DNA of 64,000 bases from Stentor roeselii (GCA_006503475.1 RSEH01000164.1:1-64000), one strand, 5' to 3'. Shown: positions 19,897 through 29,660, counted from the first letter of the stretch. Notes: a model not told the origin generated them from the sequence alone. Made by a program: numbers and translations.

Positions 19897-20251
19897 AGTA
19901 CTTTGAATGGATCTCAAACATTTATTCGAAGTGCTTTGAAAAAAAAATTTAGATATTAAGAGGATTTTTTACTTTGGTTTAATAAAGTCGGTTTCTTTAG
20001 AAAGGTTTAAATGATTGTTTTTTTTTGAGCGGGATTGGAGGAAAGTATTAGGATTTTATTATTGTTTCTAAAAGTTGTTTGGACTGCTTGAATACTTTAG
20101 ACTATAAGAAGATTTATTCGATGATGGTATAGTCAATTCTCTCATCTAAATGAAAAAAGCTTATTTTTAAAGAATTTTCATCAAAAACATCAAAAATTTG
20201 AAGAAATATCATTCCTCAAATTTAAGTAATAAAAATTCATAACAAATAATA
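19897..20251. other. Intergenic region of about 355 bases
   Basis: AT-rich, no recognised feature. Confidence 0.45.
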
Positions 20252-20608
20252 ATGGAACAGATTTATGGAAGATATGGCGATCAGACCTTCTGGGGTAGAA
20301 TTCTTGACCAGATTTACAATAAACTAACATCCCACAATGAACTGCAACATTTTTTCGAAGGAAAAGACATCAACCACATCAAATCCATGCATGTGATGCT
20401 ATTATCAACAGCGCTTCAAACCCAAGAAGGTCATTTTCCAGTTTCCATTCAAAGAGTCCACAAATCTCTTCACATATCTTCTCATATCTTTTCTCTCTAC
20501 GAGTCAATCTACGAAAGAGTTTTAAAAGAAAACGGGATTTCAAAGCAAGACAGAAAATTAATAATGAGCATCATCCATTCTTTTAAATGTGACTTAGTCG
20601 AGTCTTAG
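20252..20608 (+). CDS. Truncated-haemoglobin-like protein, copy A
   Basis: 118 residues, the usual size of group-1 truncated haemoglobins. An IYGRYGDQTFW start, an FFEG turn (Phe34/35, the CD1 region), a helix with SMH (E region) and RVHKSLHISSHIFSLY match the family pattern, with His70 at the haem-binding F8 position and Tyr22 at B10. Truncated globins bind O2, CO or NO and are known in ciliates. A paralogue of identical length lies at 35076-35432. The stop codon is 5 bases from the convergent stop of the coiled-coil gene at 20614. Haem binding is inferred. Confidence 0.7.
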   Translation: MEQIYGRYGDQTFWGRILDQIYNKLTSHNELQHFFEGKDINHIKSMHVMLLSTALQTQEGHFPVSIQRVHKSLHISSHIFSLYESIYERVLKENGISKQDRKLIMSIIHSFKCDLVES

Positions 20609-20613
20609 TTAAA

Positions 20614-22161
20614 TTAAATTATCAAACTTACAGTCTTCTCCAGTCTTTCAATAGCAAGGGCAGCCTTGTCCTGCCCAGCAACTTTTTTCAAATAATTAAT
20701 ATCTTCCCTTATCTTCCCTTTCCACATCGAAACCTTCTCCTGTATCTCTTTAGTCTTTTTCTTCCATCTTTTCTCGAAACTTAATTTAAAAGCAGCGAAT
20801 TCCTGTTCTTTTCTCTCTAAAATCATCTGAAAAGCTTCTTTATCATGTTCAGGTCTCAAGTTTCTTTCATTTAAAAATGAGTTCCTAGGGTCAAAAGACT
20901 CAGAAGTTTCAAACCTCGAGATTTTATTTTCATATAAAGGCGACTTGGCCCCTTCATTTCGAATCTGAAGGTTTTTGATGAGATTTTTCAAGTTGTTTTT
21001 ATCCTGCTCGAGTAAAGACTTTTCTTCATCTTTGTACATCAGCAGCTGGGAGTAGTGGGTCTTTAATTTTGAATTCTCGTCGTGAAGGTTCTGGATTTCT
21101 TGAAGAAGGTCTTGCTCGTAAGGCTGGAATTTTAAAAGGATTTCTTGTTCTTTTTTTGAGATTTCTAAACGGAAACATTCTTTTAGGCTCTCGATTCCAC
21201 TTTTTAGAAACTCGAGTTCTTTTGATGATGACTGCTCGATTGAATGGATTTTTTCTTTTAACATCTGGATTATTTCGCTTTTTTTTAAAAAGTCGTCGCT
21301 TCGCTCGTCTTTTATTAGATCTTTGAAGGCTTGTTGGCTTAGGCTTAGGTTTTGGGTTTTCTGGGATTTTAGTTTTTCGGATTTTTTTTCGTTTTCGAGC
21401 TTTAGACGGCAGAGTTCTTTTTGAGATTTTTTTAGTTCTTCATCGAGTTTTGACTCGTAAACCTTCTTATTCTCTTCAATCTTCTCATTCAATTCAAAAA
21501 TCTTCGAATTCAAAGAATTTTTTTCCTTAATCAAAAAAGCATTCTGTTTCTTATCCTGTTCAATAATTTTAATAATTTCCTCAAAAGAAGTACCACCCTC
21601 AGCCTGCAAAACAAGACAAATCTTCGCCCTGACCCCTTCAAAAGCATCTAAATAATGTTTTCCATCAAGAACCTTTTTTGAATTTTCATTCGTTAATTCC
21701 TGGACATACCTCTGAGTAGTATTCAGCTGATCCTTCAAATTCTGATTTTCGACAGAAAGTTTTAAAATTTTTTCCTCAATCTCAGAAACGGCTTCATTCC
21801 ATTCAATGAGAACATCTTGTTTAGACTTAAGTTCTTCTTGAAGGTCAGAAATGAATTCTGAGTACTTTTGGGCTTCTTGTTCTAGTCTTTCAGCCTTTTC
21901 TTGCTCGTTTTCAAGTAAATATTCGAGTTTTGATATGTAATCTTGCATGTCTGACTCTTTTTCTTGGTACTTGGATTGAAAGGTCAGGTATAGTTCTTTT
22001 AAGTTGTTCAATTCTTTTAGGATTTTTTGGTTTTCGATTTCGGATTGCTGGGATTTTGTTTTTTCTGAGAGGATCTCGGATTCCATTTGTTTTATTGTGT
22101 CGCGGCATTTTATTAGGAGCAGGTCTTTTGAGTCGGGTGTGAAGTCTTCGCTTTTTTCCAT
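20614..22161 (-). CDS. Long coiled-coil protein, 515 residues
   Basis: Nearly the whole length is Glu/Lys/Gln/Leu-rich with heptad spacing, predicting an extended coiled coil, broken near residue 410-430 by a short Ser/Arg/Asn-rich linker. Family not recognised; many centrosomal, basal-body and vesicle-tethering proteins have this appearance, but a function cannot be assigned. Coding-strand base use changes abruptly inside the gene (C-versus-G asymmetry switches near 21445), without any effect on the protein character. Confidence 0.65.
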   Translation of the reverse strand: MEKSEDFTPDSKDLLLIKCRDTIKQMESEILSEKTKSQQSEIENQKILKELNNLKELYLTFQSKYQEKESDMQDYISKLEYLLENEQEKAERLEQEAQKYSEFISDLQEELKSKQDVLIEWNEAVSEIEEKILKLSVENQNLKDQLNTTQRYVQELTNENSKKVLDGKHYLDAFEGVRAKICLVLQAEGGTSFEEIIKIIEQDKKQNAFLIKEKNSLNSKIFELNEKIEENKKVYESKLDEELKKSQKELCRLKLENEKKSEKLKSQKTQNLSLSQQAFKDLIKDERSDDFLKKSEIIQMLKEKIHSIEQSSSKELEFLKSGIESLKECFRLEISKKEQEILLKFQPYEQDLLQEIQNLHDENSKLKTHYSQLLMYKDEEKSLLEQDKNNLKNLIKNLQIRNEGAKSPLYENKISRFETSESFDPRNSFLNERNLRPEHDKEAFQMILERKEQEFAAFKLSFEKRWKKKTKEIQEKVSMWKGKIREDINYLKKVAGQDKAALAIERLEKTVSLII

Positions 22162-22419
22162 TTAACGTTAATATTTTAATTTTGATGTTTTTTTTAAAGT
22201 ACTATATTTTTAAACGAGATAATAATTATTATGGGGATTAGAGGAGTGGCTGATATAATTTAAGTAATGTTGTTAAGCTATAATAATTTTTACTAGTTAA
22301 TCTTGGAAGTTCTCCAAATATTTAAACTAATGTCAAAAGATTATCATTTTAATGAAATATTTAAGCTAATCAAGATTTATTACAATAAATTTCTAAAGGT
22401 ATCATTAACCTTAATTACC

Positions 22420-24165
22420 TCAACTAACCTTTGAAAAATTATCATAGCACTGGTCACAAACCCTAACCGGATGTTTAGTATACCCAAAAGCAGGAATCAA
22501 AACCTTCTTCGAGCTACACTTATCACAAAAAATCTTTCCACATCCCCTACAATGATGTTTCCTCAAAAAAACCCTAAACCGTTCCCTACAAACAAGACAT
22601 TCATTCGTACTTTCATCAGGTTCCCACTTCGGCATTTTCCCCATCAAGCTTTCGACTTTTTCATTTTCCTTAATCTTCTCAGTTTCCGTCTTAAGTCGAT
22701 AATGAAGAGTGAGCATAGTAGAATCCCACATATCAATTTCAACACCTTTTAAAGTCATATACGAAGAAAGGACTTTTCCCTTACAAATAATATCAATTCC
22801 GCTTCCAACAGGCAAAGATATTTTTTTACAAACATAATGCGCGACCCTTTGAATAGTAAGAGAACTTCGAGTCCTCAAGATATTATTAGTGATCGAGTTG
22901 AGGTCAGTGTCATGACTCGGAAGGAGCTGAAACCGAAAGATATCATCTCTGAGTTCCACATGAATTCCTTTAAAAATCCCAGCATCATCAGCAGCTAGCA
23001 AGCGACATCCATGAAGTATCAAAATTTTCACATCTAAACAGTTATTCCTTATAGAAAGCAGTCCTTCTCGACTCACATAAGTTCCTGACAAGTTCAACTT
23101 CCTGAACTTCCTCGACTTAGACACTAGATTCTGAATACCTTCATCAGTGATTGAATAACACCCTAGAATATTAATTTCTTCCAAGTTCTTCAACTTCCTC
23201 AAATACCCCAACCCTGTATTTTGAATAGCGCGACATTCAGCAAGTGAAAGTTTTTTCAGTCCAAAAGCTCCTCCCTTGAGTTGCCAGGTCATTTTTCTAA
23301 CTTCTTCAAAAGTAGCACAAAGTGAAATCAAAGACACATCTTCGATATTTTCACAACCATCAAGATAAAGTTCTTCCAAGTATTCCGGGTTGCAGTTCTG
23401 AGAAATAGCGTGCATTGCTTCAGAGTTGATGAACTGACAGTACCTTAAATCAATTTGGCGAAGTTTATGAGCTTTAAAGCAAAGTTTCTCGAAAATGCAG
23501 TGCTCGATTTTTATCTTGCTTTGGAAAAGGTTGATAGTTGTCCAGAGAATCGGCTGCTCGGTGTTGTCTCGAAACCTTTTGTTGACCAGGGTCAGGTTGA
23601 AGAGGTCTTTGATGTTCAGGTATCGTGAAAGGTAAATTAAAAGCTCGTTGGGCAAGTCTTGAAGGTTCGAAGTGTACCCAAGTTGTTTTAGTTCTAATTG
23701 ACGTGCTCGACGATGGGCTAATTTTTTTTTGTAGAGTTGGAAAGCGTTTTGGATAAATCTTGCTGAGACCTGCTGCTTTTTCTCTACGAGGTCTAAGGAG
23801 AGGAACTTTCGGATCATCTGGATCCAAGGGTAGGATGGGTTGAAACTGTGCTTGTTGTAAAGGGTGCATATTCCTTGGAAGTATTTTGATACTTCTTCTT
23901 TACGCTTGTTTATTGATGAGTCGGTTAAGGTTATTAGACTCGGCTGGGGCAGTGGAAGACGTGGGAGAAGGGTGACTAGCTGTTGAGTGGGCGAGTAAAA
24001 AGAATGAGCGAAGTAGCATAATCTATTCTGAAACACTAAAATATCATTAAACCTCTTAATCAGCACAGTCCTAGAGTACTCCGTGCGCAATTCAATCCCA
24101 AATAAAATAAAAGGTTCAGTATCAGGCATGACGACATGAAGTTTGACGTCCGATTCAAGGTGCAT
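22420..24165 (-). CDS. PX / IQ / F-box / LRR / ubiquitin-like / FYVE protein
   Basis: 581 residues. Residues 8-125 fit a PX phosphoinositide-binding domain. A short IQ-like motif (FIQNAFQLYKKK) at about 133-155 could bind calmodulin. An F-box (LPNELLIYLSRYLNIKDLFN) at about 170-215 suggests SCF ubiquitin-ligase recruitment, followed by leucine-rich repeats at about 220-395. Residues 415-490 resemble a RAWUL-type ubiquitin-like fold. Residues 515-578 form a FYVE zinc finger with the signature RKHHCRGCG, which binds PI3P on endosomes. The protein may target an endosomal or autophagic membrane cargo for ubiquitination. This combination of domains is unusual. The start lies 15 bases after the stop of the upstream gene. 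Confidence 0.8.
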   Translation of the reverse strand: MHLESDVKLHVVMPDTEPFILFGIELRTEYSRTVLIKRFNDILVFQNRLCYFAHSFYSPTQQLVTLLPRLPLPQPSLITLTDSSINKRKEEVSKYFQGICTLYNKHSFNPSYPWIQMIRKFLSLDLVEKKQQVSARFIQNAFQLYKKKLAHRRARQLELKQLGYTSNLQDLPNELLIYLSRYLNIKDLFNLTLVNKRFRDNTEQPILWTTINLFQSKIKIEHCIFEKLCFKAHKLRQIDLRYCQFINSEAMHAISQNCNPEYLEELYLDGCENIEDVSLISLCATFEEVRKMTWQLKGGAFGLKKLSLAECRAIQNTGLGYLRKLKNLEEINILGCYSITDEGIQNLVSKSRKFRKLNLSGTYVSREGLLSIRNNCLDVKILILHGCRLLAADDAGIFKGIHVELRDDIFRFQLLPSHDTDLNSITNNILRTRSSLTIQRVAHYVCKKISLPVGSGIDIICKGKVLSSYMTLKGVEIDMWDSTMLTLHYRLKTETEKIKENEKVESLMGKMPKWEPDESTNECLVCRERFRVFLRKHHCRGCGKIFCDKCSSKKVLIPAFGYTKHPVRVCDQCYDNFSKVS

Positions 24166-24180
24166 TATTAGATTATTAAC

Positions 24181-25290
24181 TTACCCTTTTTCAGTACTTT
24201 CCCTTCTTCTTCTACTGACAAGTACAGTACCTTGAGGATACGGTACACCATTGCAAGTTTCAGTGATCAAGTTTGCAATCAAATGTTCAATCGGAGTCCA
24301 TTTCCTGGGGTACTCCACTGAGTCCTTCACAGGAACATCAGGGTTCACATGAATCTGCATCTTACAAGATGCGCTAATCGCCTGACATGCGAGTGGGTAC
24401 CTTGCATGACATTCCAAATGATACTCACAAATAAAAAAAGCCCCTTGATTACTACAAGGGTTACTTCCAAATACCATTTCTTGCAAATTCACTTCAAAGT
24501 CCAGTCCAACAGCAGCTTCAGTCTCCAATTCAAATTCTCCTGTCTTCGGAAATGTACTTGCTGACAAAACAGACCTCGAAAGGACTTTTCTAATAAAAAA
24601 CTCTTGTGAACCTGGAACTTGCACAGTTAATTCAAAGACCACCTGGCCTAAAGCACCTTCTAGTCGATGGCTTTCAGGACTTTGGACTGTCACTCTAAAT
24701 GTTTTACGACCTCCACAGGCAGCGTGGTCTGAATTCACAGAAATGAAGGAAATTTCAATGAAACCTCGAGACAGGCAGCAGGTGGACAGTGGCGTTGATT
24801 GACTTGTTTTGCTTGGAAGGATCTGACGTGATGAACGGTTTAAGATGTAAAGAGGTTTTAATTTTTTTTTGTGAGTTTCGGAATCAGAGAGTAAAATTGC
24901 TTCGATTGTGTAAGATACGCAAATTTCTAAGGATGCACCTTCGGGACTTTCCCCGGAAAAGTGAAAGGTTGACGGGGAGTAGGCTGGAATTTTGAAGGAA
25001 AAAGGATGAACTGATTGATGTTTTCCTTTATTTGAAATTTCGCTTAGAATCGTGTTTAGGGTGTAGATTGGAACTGAATTTTCGTGGATTTGACCTGATT
25101 TTGAATGGATTTTCACGGATTCTACACCTGTGGACTTTAGGATTATTTTTAGAGCATCTTCGTTGTTTAGAAGGTGGAGAAGAACTTCTCCTGAGACTCT
25201 TTCTCCTGCGATGAATCTGCCGGAATCTAGGGAGATATCGAGCCACTCTTCTTGAAGGGTTAGAGACTGGTTTAGTGAGTCGCCGATCAT
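24181..25290 (-). CDS. Arrestin-fold protein
   Basis: 369 residues. Residues 15-160 match the arrestin N-terminal pattern: an initial strand with GRFIAGERVSGEVLLHL, then ILKSTGVESVKI, and HPFSFKIPAYSPSTF followed by a YTIEAILL strand. Residues 175-320 are a second beta-rich half, fitting the arrestin C domain. Arrestin-fold proteins (alpha-arrestins, VPS26-like) act as adaptors for membrane-protein trafficking. No PPxY ubiquitin-ligase motif was seen. Placed directly upstream, on the same strand, of the PX/FYVE gene. Confidence 0.7.
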   Translation of the reverse strand: MIGDSLNQSLTLQEEWLDISLDSGRFIAGERVSGEVLLHLLNNEDALKIILKSTGVESVKIHSKSGQIHENSVPIYTLNTILSEISNKGKHQSVHPFSFKIPAYSPSTFHFSGESPEGASLEICVSYTIEAILLSDSETHKKKLKPLYILNRSSRQILPSKTSQSTPLSTCCLSRGFIEISFISVNSDHAACGGRKTFRVTVQSPESHRLEGALGQVVFELTVQVPGSQEFFIRKVLSRSVLSASTFPKTGEFELETEAAVGLDFEVNLQEMVFGSNPCSNQGAFFICEYHLECHARYPLACQAISASCKMQIHVNPDVPVKDSVEYPRKWTPIEHLIANLITETCNGVPYPQGTVLVSRRRRESTEKG

Positions 25291-25336
25291 GATTAATAAA
25301 AAGGGACTTTATAATCTATTCACAATGAGAGCAGTC

Positions 25337-25979
25337 ATGAATTAGTCAATTTTTCTAATAAAAATATATAAACCACAATAAAAACCTCAATAGTTCAGCA
25401 GTAATTCTATGAATTAGTCAATTTTTCTAATAAAAATATATAAACCACAATAAAAACCTCAATAGTTCAGCAGTAATTCTATGAATTAGTCAATTTTTCT
25501 AATAAAAATATATAAACCACAATAAAAACCTCAATAGTTCAGCAATAATTCTATGAATTAGTCAATTTTTCTAATTAATCCAAATAAACTACAATCAAAC
25601 CTCAATACTTAAACGATAATCCTATGAATTATTCAATTTTTCCACTTAATCCATATAAACTACAATGAAATCTCATACTTAAACTATAATCCTATGAATC
25701 ATTCAATTTTCCCAATAAATCCATATAAACTAATTAAAAACTCAATACTTAAACGATAATCCTATGAATTAGTAAATTTTTCCACTAAATCCATATAAAC
25801 CACAGTAAATACCTCAATACTTAAACAATAATTTTATGAATTATTCAATTTCTCCACTTAATCCATATAAACCACAATGAAATCCTCCCTACTCAACCAA
25901 TAATCTTATGAATAATTCAATATCCCCACTAAATCCATATAAACCAAATTAAAAACCTCCATACTCAAACGATAATCCT
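25337..25979 (+). repeat. Minisatellite of 70-72 bases, nine copies
   Basis: Nine head-to-tail copies of a unit begin at 25337, 25409, 25481, 25553, 25624, 25694, 25764, 25836 and 25908. The first three (72 bases each) are almost identical; the later ones are diverged, with units of 70-72 bases. Each unit contains ATGAATTA, AT-rich runs with AAACCACAAT and a tail ending TTCTATG. The array lies between the arrestin-fold gene start (25290) and the PP2C stop (26007). Recent expansion at one end and decay at the other is visible. No coding frame persists through it. Confidence 0.95.
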
Positions 25980-26006
25980 ATATAATATCGATTTTCTTCA
26001 AAACCC

Positions 26007-27272
26007 TTACCTCATCTTTCTCTTCTTCAAAAACAAGACAATAACAGTGATATCATCAACAACATCTCCTTCATTCCTGACCCACTCATCCCAAGCTTTC
26101 TTCGCCAAAGCTTCCGCAGCGCTTTTCGGTTCCTCAAATTTTGCAACCTCTTCAACCGCATCACCACTAGAAATAAATTCCCAGACGCCATCACTACAAA
26201 CAACGACAAACTCATCCTCATCAGTCAAATCAATTTCCATAACATCCGGAATATGCGAGACTCCAACAGTCTGAGCAATCAAGTCTCCAATAGCTCGACT
26301 CATGGCGATTCCAGGGAAATTCTTTCCTTTTTTAAACACCCTGCTAGGAATATCTCCTTCAAGTTTCTTAACTTCTCCACCCGAGTCTAAAATTCTTTGT
26401 TTTTCGCCTTCAAGTTCAGGTTTATGGTCAGTTGTCAAGTCGACTGAAAAGAGTTTTCCCGAAGAAAGCCTTCGACCCAAGACAGCTCTGGAGTCGCCGA
26501 CATGCCCGACGAAGAGTTTAGAACTACGAAGAGTGATTAAAGTTCCAGTGCAGCCTGAAAGTGTGCAGTCAAATGTGACGGCTTCTTGATTGCAGTGAGC
26601 GATTAGGTCTTTGTGGACTTGGGAAAAGCATTCCAAGTAACCTGCCAACGGGTTGGAGTGGAAGAAAGAAGACTGAAGGAAGAGACGCGGAAGGTTCTCA
26701 TGCACGTAGTCTGATATGTGGTGACCGTGAGACCCGTGACCGTCGAAGACTCCTAAAATCACGCTGCTTGATTCGACTACTACGGCGAAGTCGTCTTGGT
26801 TTGGCATTTCTGGCTTCATTCCTTTCTTGCAACATACCCAAAGACCCTGGTCAAGTAAAAATTCGCGTTTTATGTTGTCTCCTTCGATTAATGTCACTTT
26901 TTCTTCGAAATTTGTTTGCTTCTCGTTACTTGGCTGACCTCGGATTAGGATTGGCTCTTGTAATACGTAGATACTGCCTTGCTCAGCTTTTTCGTCGTTT
27001 TGGGGAATACGGATTGACTTTTCCATTGACATCTCTGGTGGAAGCTCGAAATCGTCGTGGTTTGTTGTTAAAACTGTTAGGTTTTTACGTTGACGTCTTC
27101 CGGTTGTTAGAGACTTTAGCATGGATTCTGCTTGGAGATTTGCGTCTGGATGGACTTTAGCAGTTTCAGCAGATTCAGTTTTAGCAATATTAGACCCAAC
27201 CCCAACGGAAACAATTCTAGTTTTAATCGGTCCACCCTGATCCCTGGTGGCCCTATTCGAGCAAGATCCCAT
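26007..27272 (-). CDS. PP2C-type protein phosphatase, probably lipidated
   Basis: 421 residues. Residues about 145-418 form a PP2C domain with DGHG (metal-binding), SGCTGTLI, VGDSRAVL, TDHKP, MSRAIGD and CSDGVWEF in the usual order. The phosphatase removes phosphate from Ser/Thr using Mn2+ or Mg2+. The N-terminus MGSCSN fits N-myristoylation at Gly2 with a nearby Cys4 for palmitoylation, so the enzyme is probably membrane-attached. A roughly 130-residue Ser/Thr-rich leader follows. Divergent from the gene at 27298, with 25 bases between start codons. Substrate unknown. Confidence 0.9.
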   Translation of the reverse strand: MGSCSNRATRDQGGPIKTRIVSVGVGSNIAKTESAETAKVHPDANLQAESMLKSLTTGRRQRKNLTVLTTNHDDFELPPEMSMEKSIRIPQNDEKAEQGSIYVLQEPILIRGQPSNEKQTNFEEKVTLIEGDNIKREFLLDQGLWVCCKKGMKPEMPNQDDFAVVVESSSVILGVFDGHGSHGHHISDYVHENLPRLFLQSSFFHSNPLAGYLECFSQVHKDLIAHCNQEAVTFDCTLSGCTGTLITLRSSKLFVGHVGDSRAVLGRRLSSGKLFSVDLTTDHKPELEGEKQRILDSGGEVKKLEGDIPSRVFKKGKNFPGIAMSRAIGDLIAQTVGVSHIPDVMEIDLTDEDEFVVVCSDGVWEFISSGDAVEEVAKFEEPKSAAEALAKKAWDEWVRNEGDVVDDITVIVLFLKKRKMR

Positions 27273-27297
27273 TATAGTTAACCAAATTCCTTAGAAT

Positions 27298-28473
27298 ATG
27301 GAAGAGTCAGAAACCTTAATATCCGAGAGAGAAATCCCAAGACTTCTCGCCGAATACCAAATGATAGCAGTATCAAGTATCCTAAACAACCAACTTTCCC
27401 AAGGTTTAGAAATTCTCGCAAGAAGCCAAGAATTAATCGAAGCAGCTCTGAGCCAAGAAGCTCTAGTTTCGCCAGAGTTGATAATTCTAGTCGAGCACAC
27501 CTTTTGCCTTTACTATCACCAGTAACACCTAGTAAGAACCAACGAGACCGACAAGGAGCTAACAGCTTTAAAAAGAACAGCATCGTTATTTAAAAACTAC
27601 ATCAAATCTTTAACTAACACCCTGGTCTCCAAGCCAAGTCATCGAATTTTCAAAGCAAGAATTCTGCTGAAATTGCATTTACAGCTACTGGCTGCTCATT
27701 GCAAAGCGGAGAATTATGAAGATGCTCTTAGTCAGGCCCGGTCTGCGATGAGAAGGTCGACGAGCATTATTCATAATACTTTAAGGGCTTGTCAGGAGCA
27801 TATTTATAGACATAAGATGATGAGTCAGAACTCTGTAAGTGTTAAATAGACAAAAAATCAGAATCAACAGTATATCTTGTTGGAAAGTCCTCATTATCAA
27901 CTTTTTCATTCTTTAGTTGCTAAGGCTATGCCGGTTTTACTGTTTTTAGATGAAAAAACTCAAATTGCCCCGAAGAGTCCTTTTTTGATTCCTAGTGTTT
28001 TGTTTGAAGATATCACCAGAATGCAGCCTTGGAATTTTGAAACTTTAGTAAAGGGACCTGAAATTATGGAGGAACTTGAAACTGAATTGATGATGGAAAA
28101 AGTTGTCGTTCATATTGCTTGTCATTACTTTTTAGCGAATTTGTTGAAGAAACTTAGAAATGATGAATTACTGATTGAGTCAAGTATTATGATGAAAAGA
28201 GCTTGGAGAATCTGCAACCAATTCTTACCGAATGACCATCCTTTCTATGTTACTATTGGAAAAGTATTCAAAAAACATAAAAGTCCTATTTCTAGAGTTA
28301 GAAGTAGCTCTAGGATGAAAACACCTGTTAAAATACTTAGAAGTGAACCTAGAAGTTTCAGTACTAATAAAATTAAAGCCTCTCCATTGAGAAAGTTGAA
28401 TGAAAGTTGTAGAGACTTGTCAGCGAAAAGTGAAAGTAAAAGATCTAGTTCTAAGAGGAGAAAGGGTAGATAA
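27298..28473 (+). CDS. Helical, TPR-like protein with two 15-base introns
   Basis: Three exons (27298-27521, 27537-27834, 27850-28473) give about 381 residues. The protein is almost all-helical in the first 270 residues, with paired helices of the TPR sort (LLAEYQMIAVSSILNNQLSQGLEILARSQELI, LLKLHLQLLAAHCKAENYEDALSQARSAM, split here by a short gap), but no diagnostic family. The C-terminal 110 residues are basic and Ser/Lys/Arg-rich, probably disordered. Both splice sites keep the frame exactly (224 + 298 + 624 bases) and restore a continuous protein. Function unknown. Confidence 0.7.
27522..27536 (+). other. 15-base intron 1 of the TPR-like gene
   Basis: Sequence GTAACACCTAGTAAG, with A at position 10. 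Retention gives an in-frame TAA right after the CAG codon. Confidence 0.85.
27835..27849 (+). other. 15-base intron 2 of the TPR-like gene
   Basis: Sequence GTAAGTGTTAAATAG, with A at position 10. If retained, its last codon TAG would stop translation. Confidence 0.85.
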
Positions 28474-28700
28474 TGGTATTTATGATTAATGATTAAAATT
28501 ATTCAATGAAAATTTCTATTTAATATCTTTTGAGAAAAAACTTTAAAATCTAATAAATCTATTTAAAGTGAAGGTTTTTTGAATAATTTTCTTGAAATCA
28601 TCTGAAGGTAAATTTAAACTTAAACTACTCAAATTGAAGGTCTAAAATTATTGAGAAAAATGGAAGAAATCCACAGTACTGGCTGATTTCTTTATAATAA

Positions 28701-29603
28701 ATGACTTCATCTACTGATCGATGGTTTAAAATAATAGGAGCAGCTACACGTTTAGGTCAGCCTCGTCCAGGAGTGGAGCTTTCGCCATCAATCCTTCAAT
28801 CAGAAAAGATCGAGTCACTAATCCATCCAAAAAGAGCGTTATGGTCATCAATAGTAAAAGAAGACCCATTCATTCCAGAAGTCCTTCGTCGAAGTCCAAT
28901 CCGTAACCTCGAAGATCTGGGTATCTACAACCGAAAGCTTTACAATTCAATAACATCAAACATCACTTCCAAAGACTTCCTTCTAACAATAGGTGGAAAC
29001 CACTCAATAGCAAGTCCAACAATAAGCGCCCTGTTAAAAATCCACAAAAAAAACCTTGCAGTGATTTGGATAGACGCTCACGGTGACTGCAACTCTCCAA
29101 CAACGTCTCCATCAGGAAACTATCACGGAATGCCTTTGGCTCACCTTTTAGGACTTTTCAGGTCAAACTTGTTGAACTGGGGACAAGACGAGCTCCAAGT
29201 GAATCAAGTTGCAATGATTGGCATCAGAGACCTGGACATTGAAGAAAAGGTTCAAATGGACCGAATAGGTTTGCTTTATTTCACCGCTCAACAAGTAAAG
29301 CGAATGGGAATGAAAACTGTTATGGACCAGGCCATGCAGCACGTTGATCCTTTAGCCAGTCGAAATATTCATCTTAGTCTAGACGTTGATGGCTTCGATC
29401 CAAAGATCATCCCTGGCACTGGGACTAGTTTTCCGCAAGGAATTTCTTTGTTTGATTTTGAAGTTGTGGGGAAAAGACTTCAAATGTGTGGAAATCGGTT
29501 CTCGTCGATGGACTTGGTTGAAATTAACTTTGAAATAGAAAAAGAAGTGACTATTCAGAATGTTAAAGAAATCTTGAGATTGACTTTTGGGAATAATTAT
29601 TAG
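28701..29603 (+). CDS. ARG: Arginase
   Basis: 300 residues. Hydrolyses L-arginine to ornithine and urea with a two-manganese centre. Metal ligands are in place: His101 in GGNHSIA, Asp125/His127/Asp129 in the WIDAHGDCN motif, and the paired Asp in LSLDVDGFDP. The loop SPSGNYHGM gives His142, and MDLVEIN near the end is usual. The common GGDHS is GGNHS here, so the residue before the ligand His is Asn instead of Asp; the ligands themselves are intact. Length and motif order fit arginase better than agmatinase, which usually has different loop residues. No intron is needed. Confidence 0.9.
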   Translation: MTSSTDRWFKIIGAATRLGQPRPGVELSPSILQSEKIESLIHPKRALWSSIVKEDPFIPEVLRRSPIRNLEDLGIYNRKLYNSITSNITSKDFLLTIGGNHSIASPTISALLKIHKKNLAVIWIDAHGDCNSPTTSPSGNYHGMPLAHLLGLFRSNLLNWGQDELQVNQVAMIGIRDLDIEEKVQMDRIGLLYFTAQQVKRMGMKTVMDQAMQHVDPLASRNIHLSLDVDGFDPKIIPGTGTSFPQGISLFDFEVVGKRLQMCGNRFSSMDLVEINFEIEKEVTIQNVKEILRLTFGNNY

Positions 29604-29660
29604 AGTTGGTAACAGTCTATTAAAGATTATTCTTTAGTTTGTATTAGTTGATTAGGTAAA

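Noticed and set aside
23474-23869. Minus-strand 131-codon frame inside the PX/FYVE gene
   Set aside because: It is another phase of the same strand as a gene with clear domains; Pro/Arg-rich composition is an out-of-frame effect.
25337-25979. Minisatellite as a CRISPR array
   Set aside because: Units are contiguous without unique spacers, and the host is a eukaryote.
26302-26589. Plus-strand frame antisense to PP2C
   Set aside because: Ser/Pro-rich shadow of the opposite coding strand.
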